A stretch of DNA of 13,069 bases from Flavobacteriales bacterium (GCA_013214975.1 JABSPR010000003.1:1-13069), one strand, 5' to 3'. Counted from the stretch's first letter, positions 1 to 7,936 are shown. Numbers and translations: made by a program. The notes: generated by a model not told the origin, from the letters alone.

Positions 1-1
1 C

Positions 2-139
2 AGAGTAGACCCTACTATTAGTGCTCAGATGGCTGTCGGTTTTCAACCAGTTAGACTTATGAAAGATTATGGTGATGATCCTATTTGTGACAATTATGGT
101 GTTTTAATTGTGATGAAAGCGGAAAAATTTAATGCATAG
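2..139 (+). CDS. GNAT-like acetyltransferase, C-terminal fragment (5' end outside window)
   Basis: An open frame enters from the left edge and ends at TAG 137-139, giving the last 45 residues of a protein. The tail contains GFQPVRLMKDY followed by DDPICDNYGVLIVM. This resembles the end of GNAT-fold N-acetyltransferases, where the final strands carry a 'GF.pvr...dY' pattern and a closing hydrophobic strand. The acetyl-CoA-binding motif A would lie upstream and cannot be seen, so neither family nor substrate can be confirmed. The next gene begins 3 nt after the stop on the same strand, so the two are probably co-transcribed. The reading frame is well supported by the in-frame stop and tight junction; the family call is moderate. 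Confidence 0.55.
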   Translation, partial: RVDPTISAQMAVGFQPVRLMKDYGDDPICDNYGVLIVMKAEKFNA

Positions 140-142
140 AAT

Positions 143-1735
143 ATGAGTTCTGTACTTTTTTATAATGGAATAATCCATACAATGGATAGAACGTCATCGG
201 ATATTCCTGAAGCAGTATTGGTGCAAAATGGTGTGATATCCCAAATAGGTAAATTATCCGATTTGGAGAAAGGAGCTTCTTTAGATCTTCAGAAAATAGA
301 TTTAAAAGGACAAACTTTAATGCCGTCTTTTTGTGATGATCTCCTGTTTCTGTGGAAAATGGGACAGATGGAGTTTAATGTATTAAACCTTCATGGTGTA
401 AAAAGTATGCGCGAACTACAACAAAAAGTAGAAGCTCATGCGGCGGGCTTGAAAAAGGGCCAATGGTTAGTTGCTAGAGGCTTTAATGAGGTTGAGCTTG
501 AAGAAAAAAGAATTCCGGATAGCTCAGAACTTGACTGGGTAGTTTCCGATAGACCGGCAATCATCTTTAGATCTTGTGGTCATATTGCTGTGTTAAACAG
601 TAATGGAATGCGATTTTGTCAAATAGATTCACGGATGAAGGATCCTCTTGGTGGGGTGATAGGTAGAGACACAAATGGTAAGCCAAACGGTATATTTTAT
701 GAAGCGGCTATAGATAGGGTAAATGAGTTTGTACCTATTCCATCCGTGGATGGCTATGCTCATTTTGTTTCTTTAGGTTCAAAAATTGCTGTTTCAAAAG
801 GTATTACAAGTGCAACCGAACCGGGTGTTTCTCAGTCTGTTATTTCTGGATATCAAATCGCAATTCAGAATAAGAAACTGAAAGTGAGAATGAATATAAT
901 AAAGAGCGGTAACACTGAACTACGAGCAAATCAGTCGTTTAGTACAGATACTATTAAGGAAAACTCATTTAATATAGATAGCTATAAATTTTACTTGGAT
1001 GGTCATTTAAGTGGAAAAACAGCTTTAATTGAAGATTATTATATAGATTCTGATAGCAAAGGAGTAGGCCGAATTAATGAAGATATATTATTTGATCTGC
1101 TCCTTCCAATGTATTCTATAAACATGAAAATAGTTATTCATGCTTCAGGGAATAGCGCTATTGAGTTGGCGGTAAAGACATTCGAAAAATTAAGTTCAGT
1201 GCATAATACAAAAATTGCACATCGATTTGAAAACTTAGCTCTTATCAGCAAAGACCAGATCAAGAGGTTAAAATCGTTGAATCTTGAAATCGTAATGAAC
1301 CCAGCTTGTATTTTTGATTATGGATCAAATTATAAGAAATATCTGCCTCCTAATTATTTGGAAGACATTGTTCCATTGAGAAGTATGATTGATAGTGGGC
1401 TTAATTTGTCTTTTGGTTCGTATGGCCTTTTAGAGGAGGATATAAATCCTTTTGTTGGCATTAAAGCAGCTGTAAACCGAAAGGATAAGAACGGAAGAGT
1501 TGTTGGTGAAAAGGAAAGTATTACCGTTGAAGAGGCCTTGTATTATTATACAATGGGAGGTGCTCAAAATAATGGAAAATCTACTGATAGGGGAAGTATA
1601 GAACTTGAGAAATTAGCTGATTTTATTGTGTTAAATAAAGATCCTTTGTCGGTTATCGTAGATGATCTTGATACGATAGAGGTAAATCAAACTTACCTTT
1701 TTGGAAACTTGGTCTACTCAAGAACCGTGGATTGA
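143..1735 (+). CDS. Amidohydrolase-3 (YtcJ-like) family protein, probably catalytically inactive
   Basis: This 530-residue protein has the length and landmarks of the amidohydrolase-3 (YtcJ/NfdA-like) family. These are an N-terminal strand domain, SCGHIAVLNS (144-153), GGVIGRD (170-176), KFYLDGHLSGKTA (282-294), HASGN (333-337), HRFEN (360-364), the nP..GIkAAvnR stretch (435-446), and the C-terminal RGSIE..KLADFIVLNKDPL (483-502) that closes the composite beta domain. Normal members are cytoplasmic metal hydrolases using HxH, a mid-protein His, an EH and a GSD Asp. Here the HxH site reads DDLLFL, with L67 and F69 at the two His positions. HRxEH has become HRFEN (N364), GSD has become GSY (Y427), and HAxGD has become HASGN. 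Only H333 of the expected ligands remains. The frame is intact and has no internal stop, so this looks like a maintained pseudoenzyme rather than a decayed gene. It starts 3 nt after a GNAT-like gene. The family call is strong; loss of activity is inferred from recalled family motifs. Confidence 0.85.
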   Translation: MSSVLFYNGIIHTMDRTSSDIPEAVLVQNGVISQIGKLSDLEKGASLDLQKIDLKGQTLMPSFCDDLLFLWKMGQMEFNVLNLHGVKSMRELQQKVEAHAAGLKKGQWLVARGFNEVELEEKRIPDSSELDWVVSDRPAIIFRSCGHIAVLNSNGMRFCQIDSRMKDPLGGVIGRDTNGKPNGIFYEAAIDRVNEFVPIPSVDGYAHFVSLGSKIAVSKGITSATEPGVSQSVISGYQIAIQNKKLKVRMNIIKSGNTELRANQSFSTDTIKENSFNIDSYKFYLDGHLSGKTALIEDYYIDSDSKGVGRINEDILFDLLLPMYSINMKIVIHASGNSAIELAVKTFEKLSSVHNTKIAHRFENLALISKDQIKRLKSLNLEIVMNPACIFDYGSNYKKYLPPNYLEDIVPLRSMIDSGLNLSFGSYGLLEEDINPFVGIKAAVNRKDKNGRVVGEKESITVEEALYYYTMGGAQNNGKSTDRGSIELEKLADFIVLNKDPLSVIVDDLDTIEVNQTYLFGNLVYSRTVD

Positions 1736-1755
1736 TCTGATAGAATTGAAGAAGG

Positions 1756-3801
1756 TTATATCGCTACTGACTTCTCGTCTCCCGGTACAGTTTTTCCGAA
1801 GTACTTAATTATCCCATACATCGCAGCAATTCCTAATGGAAGGGTAATCATCGACGATACTCCAAAACCGGCTGGTAGTGTTCCGAAGAATATAGATACT
1901 CCGGCAGTGGTCAAAGCATATGGTAATTGAGTCCTTACATGATCGATGTGATTGCATCCACAAGATAAAGAACTCAATATAGTAGTATCCGCTATTGGAG
2001 AACAATGATCTCCAAATACAGCTCCTGCAAGCACGCAAGCTGTAACATTATAAAAAATATTGATAGAGGCGTCATAATCCAATCCGGCTTGCTGGCATAG
2101 TTCCCAAGATATTGGTAGCATTAAAGGGTATAGGATCGACATGGTTCCCCAAGAACTTCCTGTAGCAAAAGACATTAGTGCACCTAGTAAGAATGTAATG
2201 GTAGGTATAAATGCAGGGCTTAATTTAAAGTTTAGTAAAATTGAACTTAAAAAGTTAGCCGTATGCATGTCATCTATAAGTGCTGCCAAAGCCCATGCTA
2301 GGATAAGTATTACCAAAGCATCAAACACAACTTTCATCCCCGTAAAGCTAGCTTCAATGGTTTGGTGAAGGTTCATAATTCTTTTACTCACTGTGATAAG
2401 AATTGCAACAAAAACACTTGAAACAGAAGACCATAATAAAGCGGCATAGGAATCTGCATTTCCGATAGTTGTAGAAAGCTTTTTACTAAATCCTATTGAT
2501 TCGTCTGCCCAAATAAAACGATCCCATCCCGTCCAGAGTAAACCCATTACCGTCCCTAATACAATAACTGCAATGGGTATTAGAGCATTCCACATGTTGG
2601 GAACTGCACCTGCTACTGGTTCCATTTTTTTTAGGTCAGCAGCAGCATCACCCAAGTCCTCATCTCTAACAAGAGATACTTGGCCAGTTGTTCTTGCTCT
2701 TTTTTCAGCGCTGTACATCGTGGAGTAATCCTTATTCATGTTGATAAGCATGAAAATAAAAGCAATTGTGAATAGGGGGTAAAAAGAATATTGCAAGGAG
2801 CCAAGAAAAATGGAGTAAGCACCTTCTTTGATCATGCCTATTTGATCTAACCCGCCACTTAATTCTCCAAGTTCGAATCCGATCCAAGTGGTTATTAGAG
2901 CTATTGATGCGATAGGAGCTGCGGTAGAATCTACTAGATAAGTAAGTTTCTCTCTAGATACTCTCATCTTGTCGGTAATACTTCTCATGGTATTTCCGAT
3001 TACCAGCGAGTTTGTATAATCGTCAAAAAAAATGGCTAGACCCAAATAAAAGGTGGTTAACTGTGTTGATTTTGCGTCTCGAGCAAAAGGGGCAAGTTTG
3101 TTTACGATGCCCATCATTCCACCGTTTTTTGCAATAATTGCAATAGTAGATCCAATTAGAAAGGCAAATACCATCACTTTAATATGGCTTAGATCATAGA
3201 GTGCATCCAACATGTAATTGTCTAGGACGTTTAAAAAGGCAGTGAAAATCCCCAAAGGACCATCAGTATATAGCGATGTTACAAGAGTTCCTAGGAAGAT
3301 CCCTACTACTAATGCGGAAACAACTTCTTTTAGAATGAGCGCCATCAATATTGCAATAAGTGGAGGCAATATTGACATCCATAAAGGCACTGGGTTGACG
3401 TGTTTTTTATAAGTGAACCCAGCTACACGAATAGAAAATTCTTTTGGTTCATTAAACTGCACAGTAACAATTCCTTCATAAAAGTCTTCACCACTAAAAC
3501 CTTTGTAAAATCGATCGGAAATTTCATGACTTACGCCACGCTTAACGGAGTTGATTTTAATTAACTGGGGCATGCCATTTATAGTTGCCCGCATATAACC
3601 ATCGATAACTTCAGAGCGACGAACATCTTTTAACTTTACGGCTATGTCGTAATCTACATCAGCAATAATAATAGAAGGCATCACTATCTCTATTCTTCCA
3701 TCATCCGATTTAGGGCTTTGTAATACACCGCCCAATGCGCTGCTAATACTCAGAAAGAGTGTTAGTAAGCCGCAAAAAAAAGAAATTAGATAGCTCCTCA
3801 A
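1756..3801 (-). CDS. NhaC-family Na+/H+ antiporter with N-terminal periplasmic domain
   Basis: This is a 681-residue inner-membrane protein. Residues 1-24 form a signal peptide (short basic start, then FFCGLLTLFLSISSALG). Residues about 25-135 are a soluble, beta-rich, probably periplasmic domain. Transmembrane helices begin at about 139. NhaC-superfamily landmarks follow: FFDDYTNSLVIGNTMRSITD (258-277), DSTAAPIASIALITTW (291-306), FATGSSWGT (545-553), FGDHCSPIADTT (596-607) and DHVRTQLPYAL (620-630). Family members exchange Na+/H+ or carry organic ions; the substrate cannot be read from sequence. A charged cytoplasmic loop lies at about 355-400. The start codon is TTG at 3801-3799. No ATG lies between it and the in-frame stop at 3838-3840, and the next internal Met (residue 70) would lose the signal peptide. 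It converges with the amidohydrolase gene (20 nt apart) and diverges from the Lol-like operon. Confidence 0.92.
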   Translation of the reverse strand: MRSYLISFFCGLLTLFLSISSALGGVLQSPKSDDGRIEIVMPSIIIADVDYDIAVKLKDVRRSEVIDGYMRATINGMPQLIKINSVKRGVSHEISDRFYKGFSGEDFYEGIVTVQFNEPKEFSIRVAGFTYKKHVNPVPLWMSILPPLIAILMALILKEVVSALVVGIFLGTLVTSLYTDGPLGIFTAFLNVLDNYMLDALYDLSHIKVMVFAFLIGSTIAIIAKNGGMMGIVNKLAPFARDAKSTQLTTFYLGLAIFFDDYTNSLVIGNTMRSITDKMRVSREKLTYLVDSTAAPIASIALITTWIGFELGELSGGLDQIGMIKEGAYSIFLGSLQYSFYPLFTIAFIFMLINMNKDYSTMYSAEKRARTTGQVSLVRDEDLGDAAADLKKMEPVAGAVPNMWNALIPIAVIVLGTVMGLLWTGWDRFIWADESIGFSKKLSTTIGNADSYAALLWSSVSSVFVAILITVSKRIMNLHQTIEASFTGMKVVFDALVILILAWALAALIDDMHTANFLSSILLNFKLSPAFIPTITFLLGALMSFATGSSWGTMSILYPLMLPISWELCQQAGLDYDASINIFYNVTACVLAGAVFGDHCSPIADTTILSSLSCGCNHIDHVRTQLPYALTTAGVSIFFGTLPAGFGVSSMITLPLGIAAMYGIIKYFGKTVPGDEKSVAI

Positions 3802-3814
3802 AAGTATTAGTTCT

Positions 3815-3837
3815 CTTTTTTGTTTTTTACAAAAAAG
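3815..3837. repeat. Perfect 9-bp inverted repeat in the leader of the NhaC-family gene
   Basis: The arms CTTTTTTGT (3815-3823) and ACAAAAAAG (3829-3837) are exact reverse complements separated by 5 nt. The element lies between the predicted promoter and the TTG start codon of the minus-strand antiporter gene. In that transcript it would form a 5'-terminal stem-loop; as DNA it could be a protein-binding palindrome. The arms are almost entirely A/T, so stability as RNA is modest. Chance formation from A/T runs cannot be excluded. Confidence 0.6.
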
Positions 3838-3842
3838 CTATG

Positions 3843-3874
3843 CAAAGTAAAACATACTAAAGCTTTCCGCCAAA
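3843..3874 (-). promoter_or_regulatory. Bacteroidota-type promoter for the NhaC-family gene
   Basis: Reading the minus strand, TTTG (3874-3871) is followed by a 20-nt spacer and then TTACTTTG (3850-3843). The Bacteroidota primary-sigma consensus is TTTG, 19-21 nt, TAnnTTTG; the -7 box here has one mismatch. Transcription would start near 3838, about 35 nt before the TTG start codon, with a palindrome right at the RNA's 5' end. Confidence 0.5.
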
Positions 3875-3945
3875 GATCATAGACATAATTTTACAGGAAT
3901 TGGAAAGCAATGAAGCCTTGAGGTTTTCAATCTTTGTAGTAGATT

Positions 3946-3953
3946 TATATTTG
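3946..3953 (+). promoter_or_regulatory. Candidate -7 promoter box for the Lol-like operon
   Basis: TATATTTG matches the Bacteroidota -7 consensus TAnnTTTG exactly and ends 21 nt before the ATG of the LolA-like gene. No clear TTTG sits at the usual 19-21 nt upstream; the nearest TTG (3918-3920) is about 25 nt away. The call therefore rests on the -7 box and its position only. Confidence 0.4.
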
Positions 3954-3974
3954 ATATTATTTTAATTTAAAAGG

Positions 3975-4760
3975 ATGCATTTAATACTAACCAATAATGG
4001 ACTTAATCGTAAGCATGTCAGTATTGTATGTGCTTTACTTTTTAGTCTGGCATTATCGTTCCAACTCTCGGCCCAAGATCCTGAAGAAATCATTAGAAAG
4101 GCTGAAGAGAAACTACAAGGGGAGGCTAATTTGTCCGTTATCTCAATGACAATAGTTCGCCCTGACTGGACTAGAGAAATGGTAATGAAAAGTTGGTCGA
4201 AGGATTATAATAGATCTTTGATTCTCATAACATCTCCGGAGAGAGATAAAGGCACTGCTTTTTTAAAAAGAGATAAAGAAATGTGGTTCTGGCAATCGTC
4301 TATAGGTAGGGTTATCGAATTACCTCCTTCAATGATGATGCAATCCTGGATGGGATCGGACTTTATGAATGATGATTTGGTAAAGGAATCATCCAGCATT
4401 ACTGACTATATGCACACCATGTTGCCTGATACAACTATTGATGGTAGGATTTGTTATCAAATACTATTAATGCCAAAAGAAGAAACACCCGTGGTATGGG
4501 GAAAAGTTCAGTTATGTATTGATAAAGTAGATTATATTCAAGTAATGTCTAAGATGTACGACGAAGATGGATATTTGATTAATACTATGTATGGATTGAA
4601 TATTAAAGAAATCGGAGGCCGTGTTCTTCCAACTAGAATGGAAATGATACCGGCTGAAGAGGAGGGGTTTAAAACGATTATTGAGTATAAATCAATTGAG
4701 TTTGATATTGAACTAGAGGATGAGTTTTTCTCTATTCAGAACATGAAAATGGTGCGTTAG
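3975..4760 (+). CDS. LolA-like periplasmic outer-membrane lipoprotein-sorting protein
   Basis: The 261-residue product has a Sec signal peptide at about 12-34 (NRKH, a hydrophobic core, then LSAQ before the mature start). The mature part resembles the LolA-like 'outer membrane lipoprotein-sorting protein' family (PF17131-type). It shows W75..., F96LKRDKEMWFW, then a GRVIELPPSMMMQSWMGSDF segment (111-130) followed by MNDDLV, which is the most conserved part of that family, and later WGKV...D...Y.QV and a C-terminal IEY...F.I.L.DE.FS pattern. Such proteins form an incomplete beta-barrel that shields lipid acyl chains across the periplasm. The gene is first in a four-gene operon; the next start is 3 nt after its stop. 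It is not canonical LolA. The mature N-terminus starts with Q/D rather than a lipobox Cys, so it should be soluble in the periplasm. The cargo is unknown. Confidence 0.85.
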   Translation: MHLILTNNGLNRKHVSIVCALLFSLALSFQLSAQDPEEIIRKAEEKLQGEANLSVISMTIVRPDWTREMVMKSWSKDYNRSLILITSPERDKGTAFLKRDKEMWFWQSSIGRVIELPPSMMMQSWMGSDFMNDDLVKESSSITDYMHTMLPDTTIDGRICYQILLMPKEETPVVWGKVQLCIDKVDYIQVMSKMYDEDGYLINTMYGLNIKEIGGRVLPTRMEMIPAEEEGFKTIIEYKSIEFDIELEDEFFSIQNMKMVR

Positions 4761-4763
4761 TAA

Positions 4764-5984
4764 ATGTATTTTAAATTAGCTTGGAGAAATATATGGCGCA
4801 ATAGGAAGCGGACAATAATTACAAGTAGTTCGATCTTGTTTGCGGTCTTTTTTTCGTGCTCAATGCGTTCAATGCAGCTAGGTAGTTACGATCGGATGAT
4901 TGATAATGCTGTTAGGTTCCATACTGGCTACATTCAAATTCACAATCAAGGATATTGGGAAGATCAACAAGTTAATGATGCTTTTGTGGATGATGTTAAG
5001 ATGATTGAAGATGTTAATAATGTTGAGTATGTGGATGTTGTGGTGCCTAGGCTTGAATCGTTTGTACTTGCTTCGGAAGAAGATAAAAGTAGAGGTGCCT
5101 TGTTGATAGGAATAAATCCTGAGTTGGAAGATCAACTCTCAAATTTGGAATCTAAGATAATAGAAGGTAGGTATATTCAATCCGATGATAAAGGAGTTAT
5201 TGTTAGTACCGGCTTAATGGATTACTTAGAATTAAGTATTGGAGATACATTGGTTATGATAGGCCAAGGATATCACGGGGTTAATTCTGCAGGGAAATAT
5301 CCGATTCTGGGATCAGTTAAAATAGCAAGTCCCGATTTAAATAGCAGATTGGTGTACTTGCCTCTAAAAGAAGCTCAATGGTTTTTTGGGGCAGAAGGTA
5401 TGCTTACTAGTTTGGCCTTGGTAATTCCATCCACAAAAGTAATGGGGCAGGTTGTTGATGAACTTAAACACGTTGTTAATATTGATGATTTTGAAGTAAT
5501 GGATTGGACTGAAATGATGCCAAGTTTAGTGCAGCAAATGGAAATGGATGTGGTGAGCGGATATATTATCATTGGTATTTTATATGCAATTATAGGTTTC
5601 GGGATATTCGGTACAGTGATCATGATGGTGGAAGAGCGTAAATATGAGATGGGTGTATTGTTAAGTATCGGAATGCGACGAAAGGTACTCAATAAAATTA
5701 TGGCCTTAGAATCAATATTTATGACAATGATTGGAGTTATGGCTGGTTTGGTTCTGAGCTTTCCCTTGGCTTTATATTTTCATGTTAACCCAATACGATT
5801 TACAGGGAAAGAATATGTAGAAGCTTTTGATAAATTAGGAGTGGAGCCAGTAATGCCATTTTCTATAGATTCATCAATTTTCCTAAGTCAGGTGGTTGTT
5901 GTCTTAGTTCTAGCTATTTGTATAAGTATATATCCAGTAATTAAAGTTAATAATATCAAGCCTGTTGAGGCAATGAGAAAATAA
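4764..5984 (+). CDS. ABC transporter permease, FtsX/LolCE-MacB type (first of two)
   Basis: The 406-residue protein has the FtsX/MacB-like permease plan. TM1 is at about 19-36, a large periplasmic domain (MacB_PCD-like) spans about 40-262, and three further helices lie at about 265-288, 314-338 and 372-394. The cytoplasmic coupling region RKYEMGVLLSIGMRR (292-306) matches the 'R..E.G.l.aiG' motif that contacts the ATPase. The N-terminus WRNIWRNRKR is typical of this group. The start lies 3 nt after the LolA-like stop and the end is 4 nt before the second permease, so all are surely co-transcribed. With the second permease it should form a heterodimer driven by the ATPase at 7201-7884. The role in lipoprotein or lipid extraction is inferred from the LolA-like partner. 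Confidence 0.9.
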   Translation: MYFKLAWRNIWRNRKRTIITSSSILFAVFFSCSMRSMQLGSYDRMIDNAVRFHTGYIQIHNQGYWEDQQVNDAFVDDVKMIEDVNNVEYVDVVVPRLESFVLASEEDKSRGALLIGINPELEDQLSNLESKIIEGRYIQSDDKGVIVSTGLMDYLELSIGDTLVMIGQGYHGVNSAGKYPILGSVKIASPDLNSRLVYLPLKEAQWFFGAEGMLTSLALVIPSTKVMGQVVDELKHVVNIDDFEVMDWTEMMPSLVQQMEMDVVSGYIIIGILYAIIGFGIFGTVIMMVEERKYEMGVLLSIGMRRKVLNKIMALESIFMTMIGVMAGLVLSFPLALYFHVNPIRFTGKEYVEAFDKLGVEPVMPFSIDSSIFLSQVVVVLVLAICISIYPVIKVNNIKPVEAMRK

Positions 5985-5988
5985 AGCC

Positions 5989-7197
5989 ATGCTTACACAA
6001 ATCTCTTGGAGAAATATTTGGCGCAACAAAATGCGAAGCTGGATGGTAATTATTGCTATTGCTACTGGTATCTGGGCTGTCTCATTCGTAATGGCTTTCA
6101 TTAATAGCTTTGGAGAGGCAATGGTAGATGCTGCTATTGAAACCCAAATCTCTCACGTGCAAATTCATCATAATGATTTTAAAGAGGATAAGCGTGTAGC
6201 AAGTTTTATGGATAATGATCCAGCTTTAATTGCGACTATTAAGAATATAGAAAACGTAAAGGCGGTCACTAGTAGGTTGGTTGTTTCTCAAGCCATGATA
6301 AAGACATCTAAGGGTACTCGAGGTGTTTTTGTGAAAGGAATAAATCCGGAATCCGAAAACGAAGTAACTCAATTGAAACTTAAACTAGATACGGGAAACT
6401 ATTTTGATGGTAAAGGAAGGAATCCAATAATTGTAGGGAAAGTTCTTGCAGATAAGATGAGTTTAAAGCTAAGATCGTCGGTGGTTCTCCTATTTCAAGA
6501 TCATAAAGGGGATGATATTAGAGTAAAATTCAGGGTGAAGGGGATTTATAGTACAGGCTTTGCAATTGAAGATCGAATTAATGTTTTCGTAGATAAACAA
6601 GATTTGTCGAGAATCTTAAACTTGAATGCAGAAGTACACGAAATTGCCGTTTTAGTGGATGATCTGAAAATGCTACCCAATGTTGTTGATCAGTTAAAGT
6701 TGCTTTATCCTCAGAGAACTGTGGAAACATATAAAGAAGTAGCTCCTTTTATTGGGTTGATGGAGGAACAAATCAAAATTAACATGTCATTTATTTTAGG
6801 GATAATTCTAGCTTCAATGGGTTTTGGAATAATTAATACAATGTTAATGGCTGTTTTAGAACGAACGCGTGAATTAGGGATGTTAATGGCTATAGGCATG
6901 AATAAACGCAAAATTTTTTCAATGATAATGATAGAGACTGTATTGTTAGCACTTGTTGGTGGTCCACTTGGTTTACTTCTCGGCTTCTTGTCTGTTAGAT
7001 ATTTTAACCACGTTGGGGTCGATTTTAGTGCATTTTCGGATGCCTTAAAACAGTTTGGAGTAAATGATAAAATTAGACCTTTATTAGACACGAGTATGTA
7101 TTTAACTACACTACTAGCTGTTATCTGTACAGCTCTTATCAGTTCTATATACCCTGCAGTTAAAGCACTGAAATTGAAACCGGCCGAATCTATATAA
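5989..7197 (+). CDS. ABC transporter permease, FtsX/LolCE-MacB type (second of two)
   Basis: The 402-residue paralogue of the preceding permease has the same plan. TM1 is at about 18-38, a periplasmic MacB_PCD-like domain spans about 40-262, and helices lie at about 266-289, 311-336 and 369-390. The coupling motif ERTRELGMLMAIGMNKRK (291-308) is closer to the family consensus than that of its partner. The N-terminal WRNIWRNK repeats the first permease's start almost exactly, also at DNA level, which points to an old gene duplication. It lies 4 nt after the first permease and 3 nt before the ATPase. Two different permeases plus one ATPase is the LolC-LolE-LolD arrangement; orthology to LolC or LolE cannot be assigned from sequence alone. 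Confidence 0.9.
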   Translation: MLTQISWRNIWRNKMRSWMVIIAIATGIWAVSFVMAFINSFGEAMVDAAIETQISHVQIHHNDFKEDKRVASFMDNDPALIATIKNIENVKAVTSRLVVSQAMIKTSKGTRGVFVKGINPESENEVTQLKLKLDTGNYFDGKGRNPIIVGKVLADKMSLKLRSSVVLLFQDHKGDDIRVKFRVKGIYSTGFAIEDRINVFVDKQDLSRILNLNAEVHEIAVLVDDLKMLPNVVDQLKLLYPQRTVETYKEVAPFIGLMEEQIKINMSFILGIILASMGFGIINTMLMAVLERTRELGMLMAIGMNKRKIFSMIMIETVLLALVGGPLGLLLGFLSVRYFNHVGVDFSAFSDALKQFGVNDKIRPLLDTSMYLTTLLAVICTALISSIYPAVKALKLKPAESI

Positions 7198-7200
7198 ATA

Positions 7201-7884
7201 ATGAGCCTCATAGAAGTAACATCCGTTAAGAAAACATACAATCCTGAATCTGTTCCGGTAGAAGCTCTTCGAGGAGTGGATTTGAAAATTGAGAAAGGAG
7301 AATTTACTGCTATAGTAGGTCCTTCTGGATCGGGAAAAACAACTCTGCTTAATATAATTGGAGGTTTAGATCAGCCAACTGAAGGAACGGTGAATGTAGA
7401 TGGGGTTTCTATTTCTGAATTGTCGGATAATGATTTAATTGATTTTAGGAAAAATCATATTGGCTTTGTTTTTCAATCTTATAATCTAGTACCCGTTCTT
7501 ACAGTTAAAGAAAATATAGAGTTTATTATGTTGCTACAGGGAATACCCAAAGAAGAACGAGATGCTAGGACATTAGAACTGCTAACTGAGGTGGGCTTGT
7601 TGGATAAAATAGATAAACGTCCGTCTGAATTATCGGGAGGACAGCAGCAACGAGTAGCCGTTGCTCGAGCACTTGCTTCTCGGCCAAGGTTTGTATTGGC
7701 AGATGAGCCTACTGCTAATTTAGACTCTACCTCAACTGCTAACTTATTGCAAATAATGAAAGATCTGAACGAAAAAGAAGGAATGACTTTTGTTTTCTCT
7801 ACACATGACCAACGCGTGATAAACGTTGCGACTCGAATAATTACTGTAGAGGATGGTAGGGTTCTTTCTAATGAAGCGAAATAG
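7201..7884 (+). CDS. ABC transporter ATP-binding protein, LolD/MacB type
   Basis: The 227-residue protein is a complete ABC ATPase. It has Walker A GPSGSGKTT (40-48), Q-loop Q92 in VFQSYNLVP, signature LSGGQQQR (144-151), Walker B FVLADEP (164-170) with catalytic E169, D-loop NLD, and H-loop H202 in FSTHD. The YNLVPVLTVKENI stretch and ADEPTANLD are typical of the LolD/MacB/FtsE-like subgroup that drives FtsX-type permeases without moving substrate through a channel. It is the last gene of the operon, starting 3 nt after the second permease, and is followed by a hairpin terminator. It should power extraction of a lipoprotein or lipid from the inner membrane to the LolA-like carrier. The ATPase call is certain; the substrate is inferred. 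Confidence 0.95.
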   Translation: MSLIEVTSVKKTYNPESVPVEALRGVDLKIEKGEFTAIVGPSGSGKTTLLNIIGGLDQPTEGTVNVDGVSISELSDNDLIDFRKNHIGFVFQSYNLVPVLTVKENIEFIMLLQGIPKEERDARTLELLTEVGLLDKIDKRPSELSGGQQQRVAVARALASRPRFVLADEPTANLDSTSTANLLQIMKDLNEKEGMTFVFSTHDQRVINVATRIITVEDGRVLSNEAK

Positions 7885-7902
7885 ACCTTATGGAAATATT
7901 AC

Positions 7903-7936
7903 AATTCTATTTTAGTAAGAAGTAAAATAGAGTTTT
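7903..7936 (+). terminator. Hairpin terminator after the Lol-like operon
   Basis: Arms AATTCTATTTTA (7903-7914) and TAAAATAGAGTT (7923-7934) pair over 12 bp with one G-U wobble and an 8-nt loop, followed by more T residues. It lies 19 nt after the ATPase stop. The stem is A/T-rich, so it is a weak intrinsic terminator at best. Confidence 0.45.

Noticed and set aside
1736..1755. A terminator between the convergent amidohydrolase and antiporter genes.
   Set aside because: The 20-nt gap holds no inverted repeat.
5375..5692. A 105-codon open frame on the minus strand.
   Set aside because: It is antisense to the first permease, whose frame carries clear membrane helices and the FtsX coupling motif.
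6711..7241. A 176-codon open frame on the minus strand.
   Set aside because: It lies wholly opposite the second permease and the start of the ATPase, both strongly supported by motifs. Its translation is low-complexity and resembles no family.
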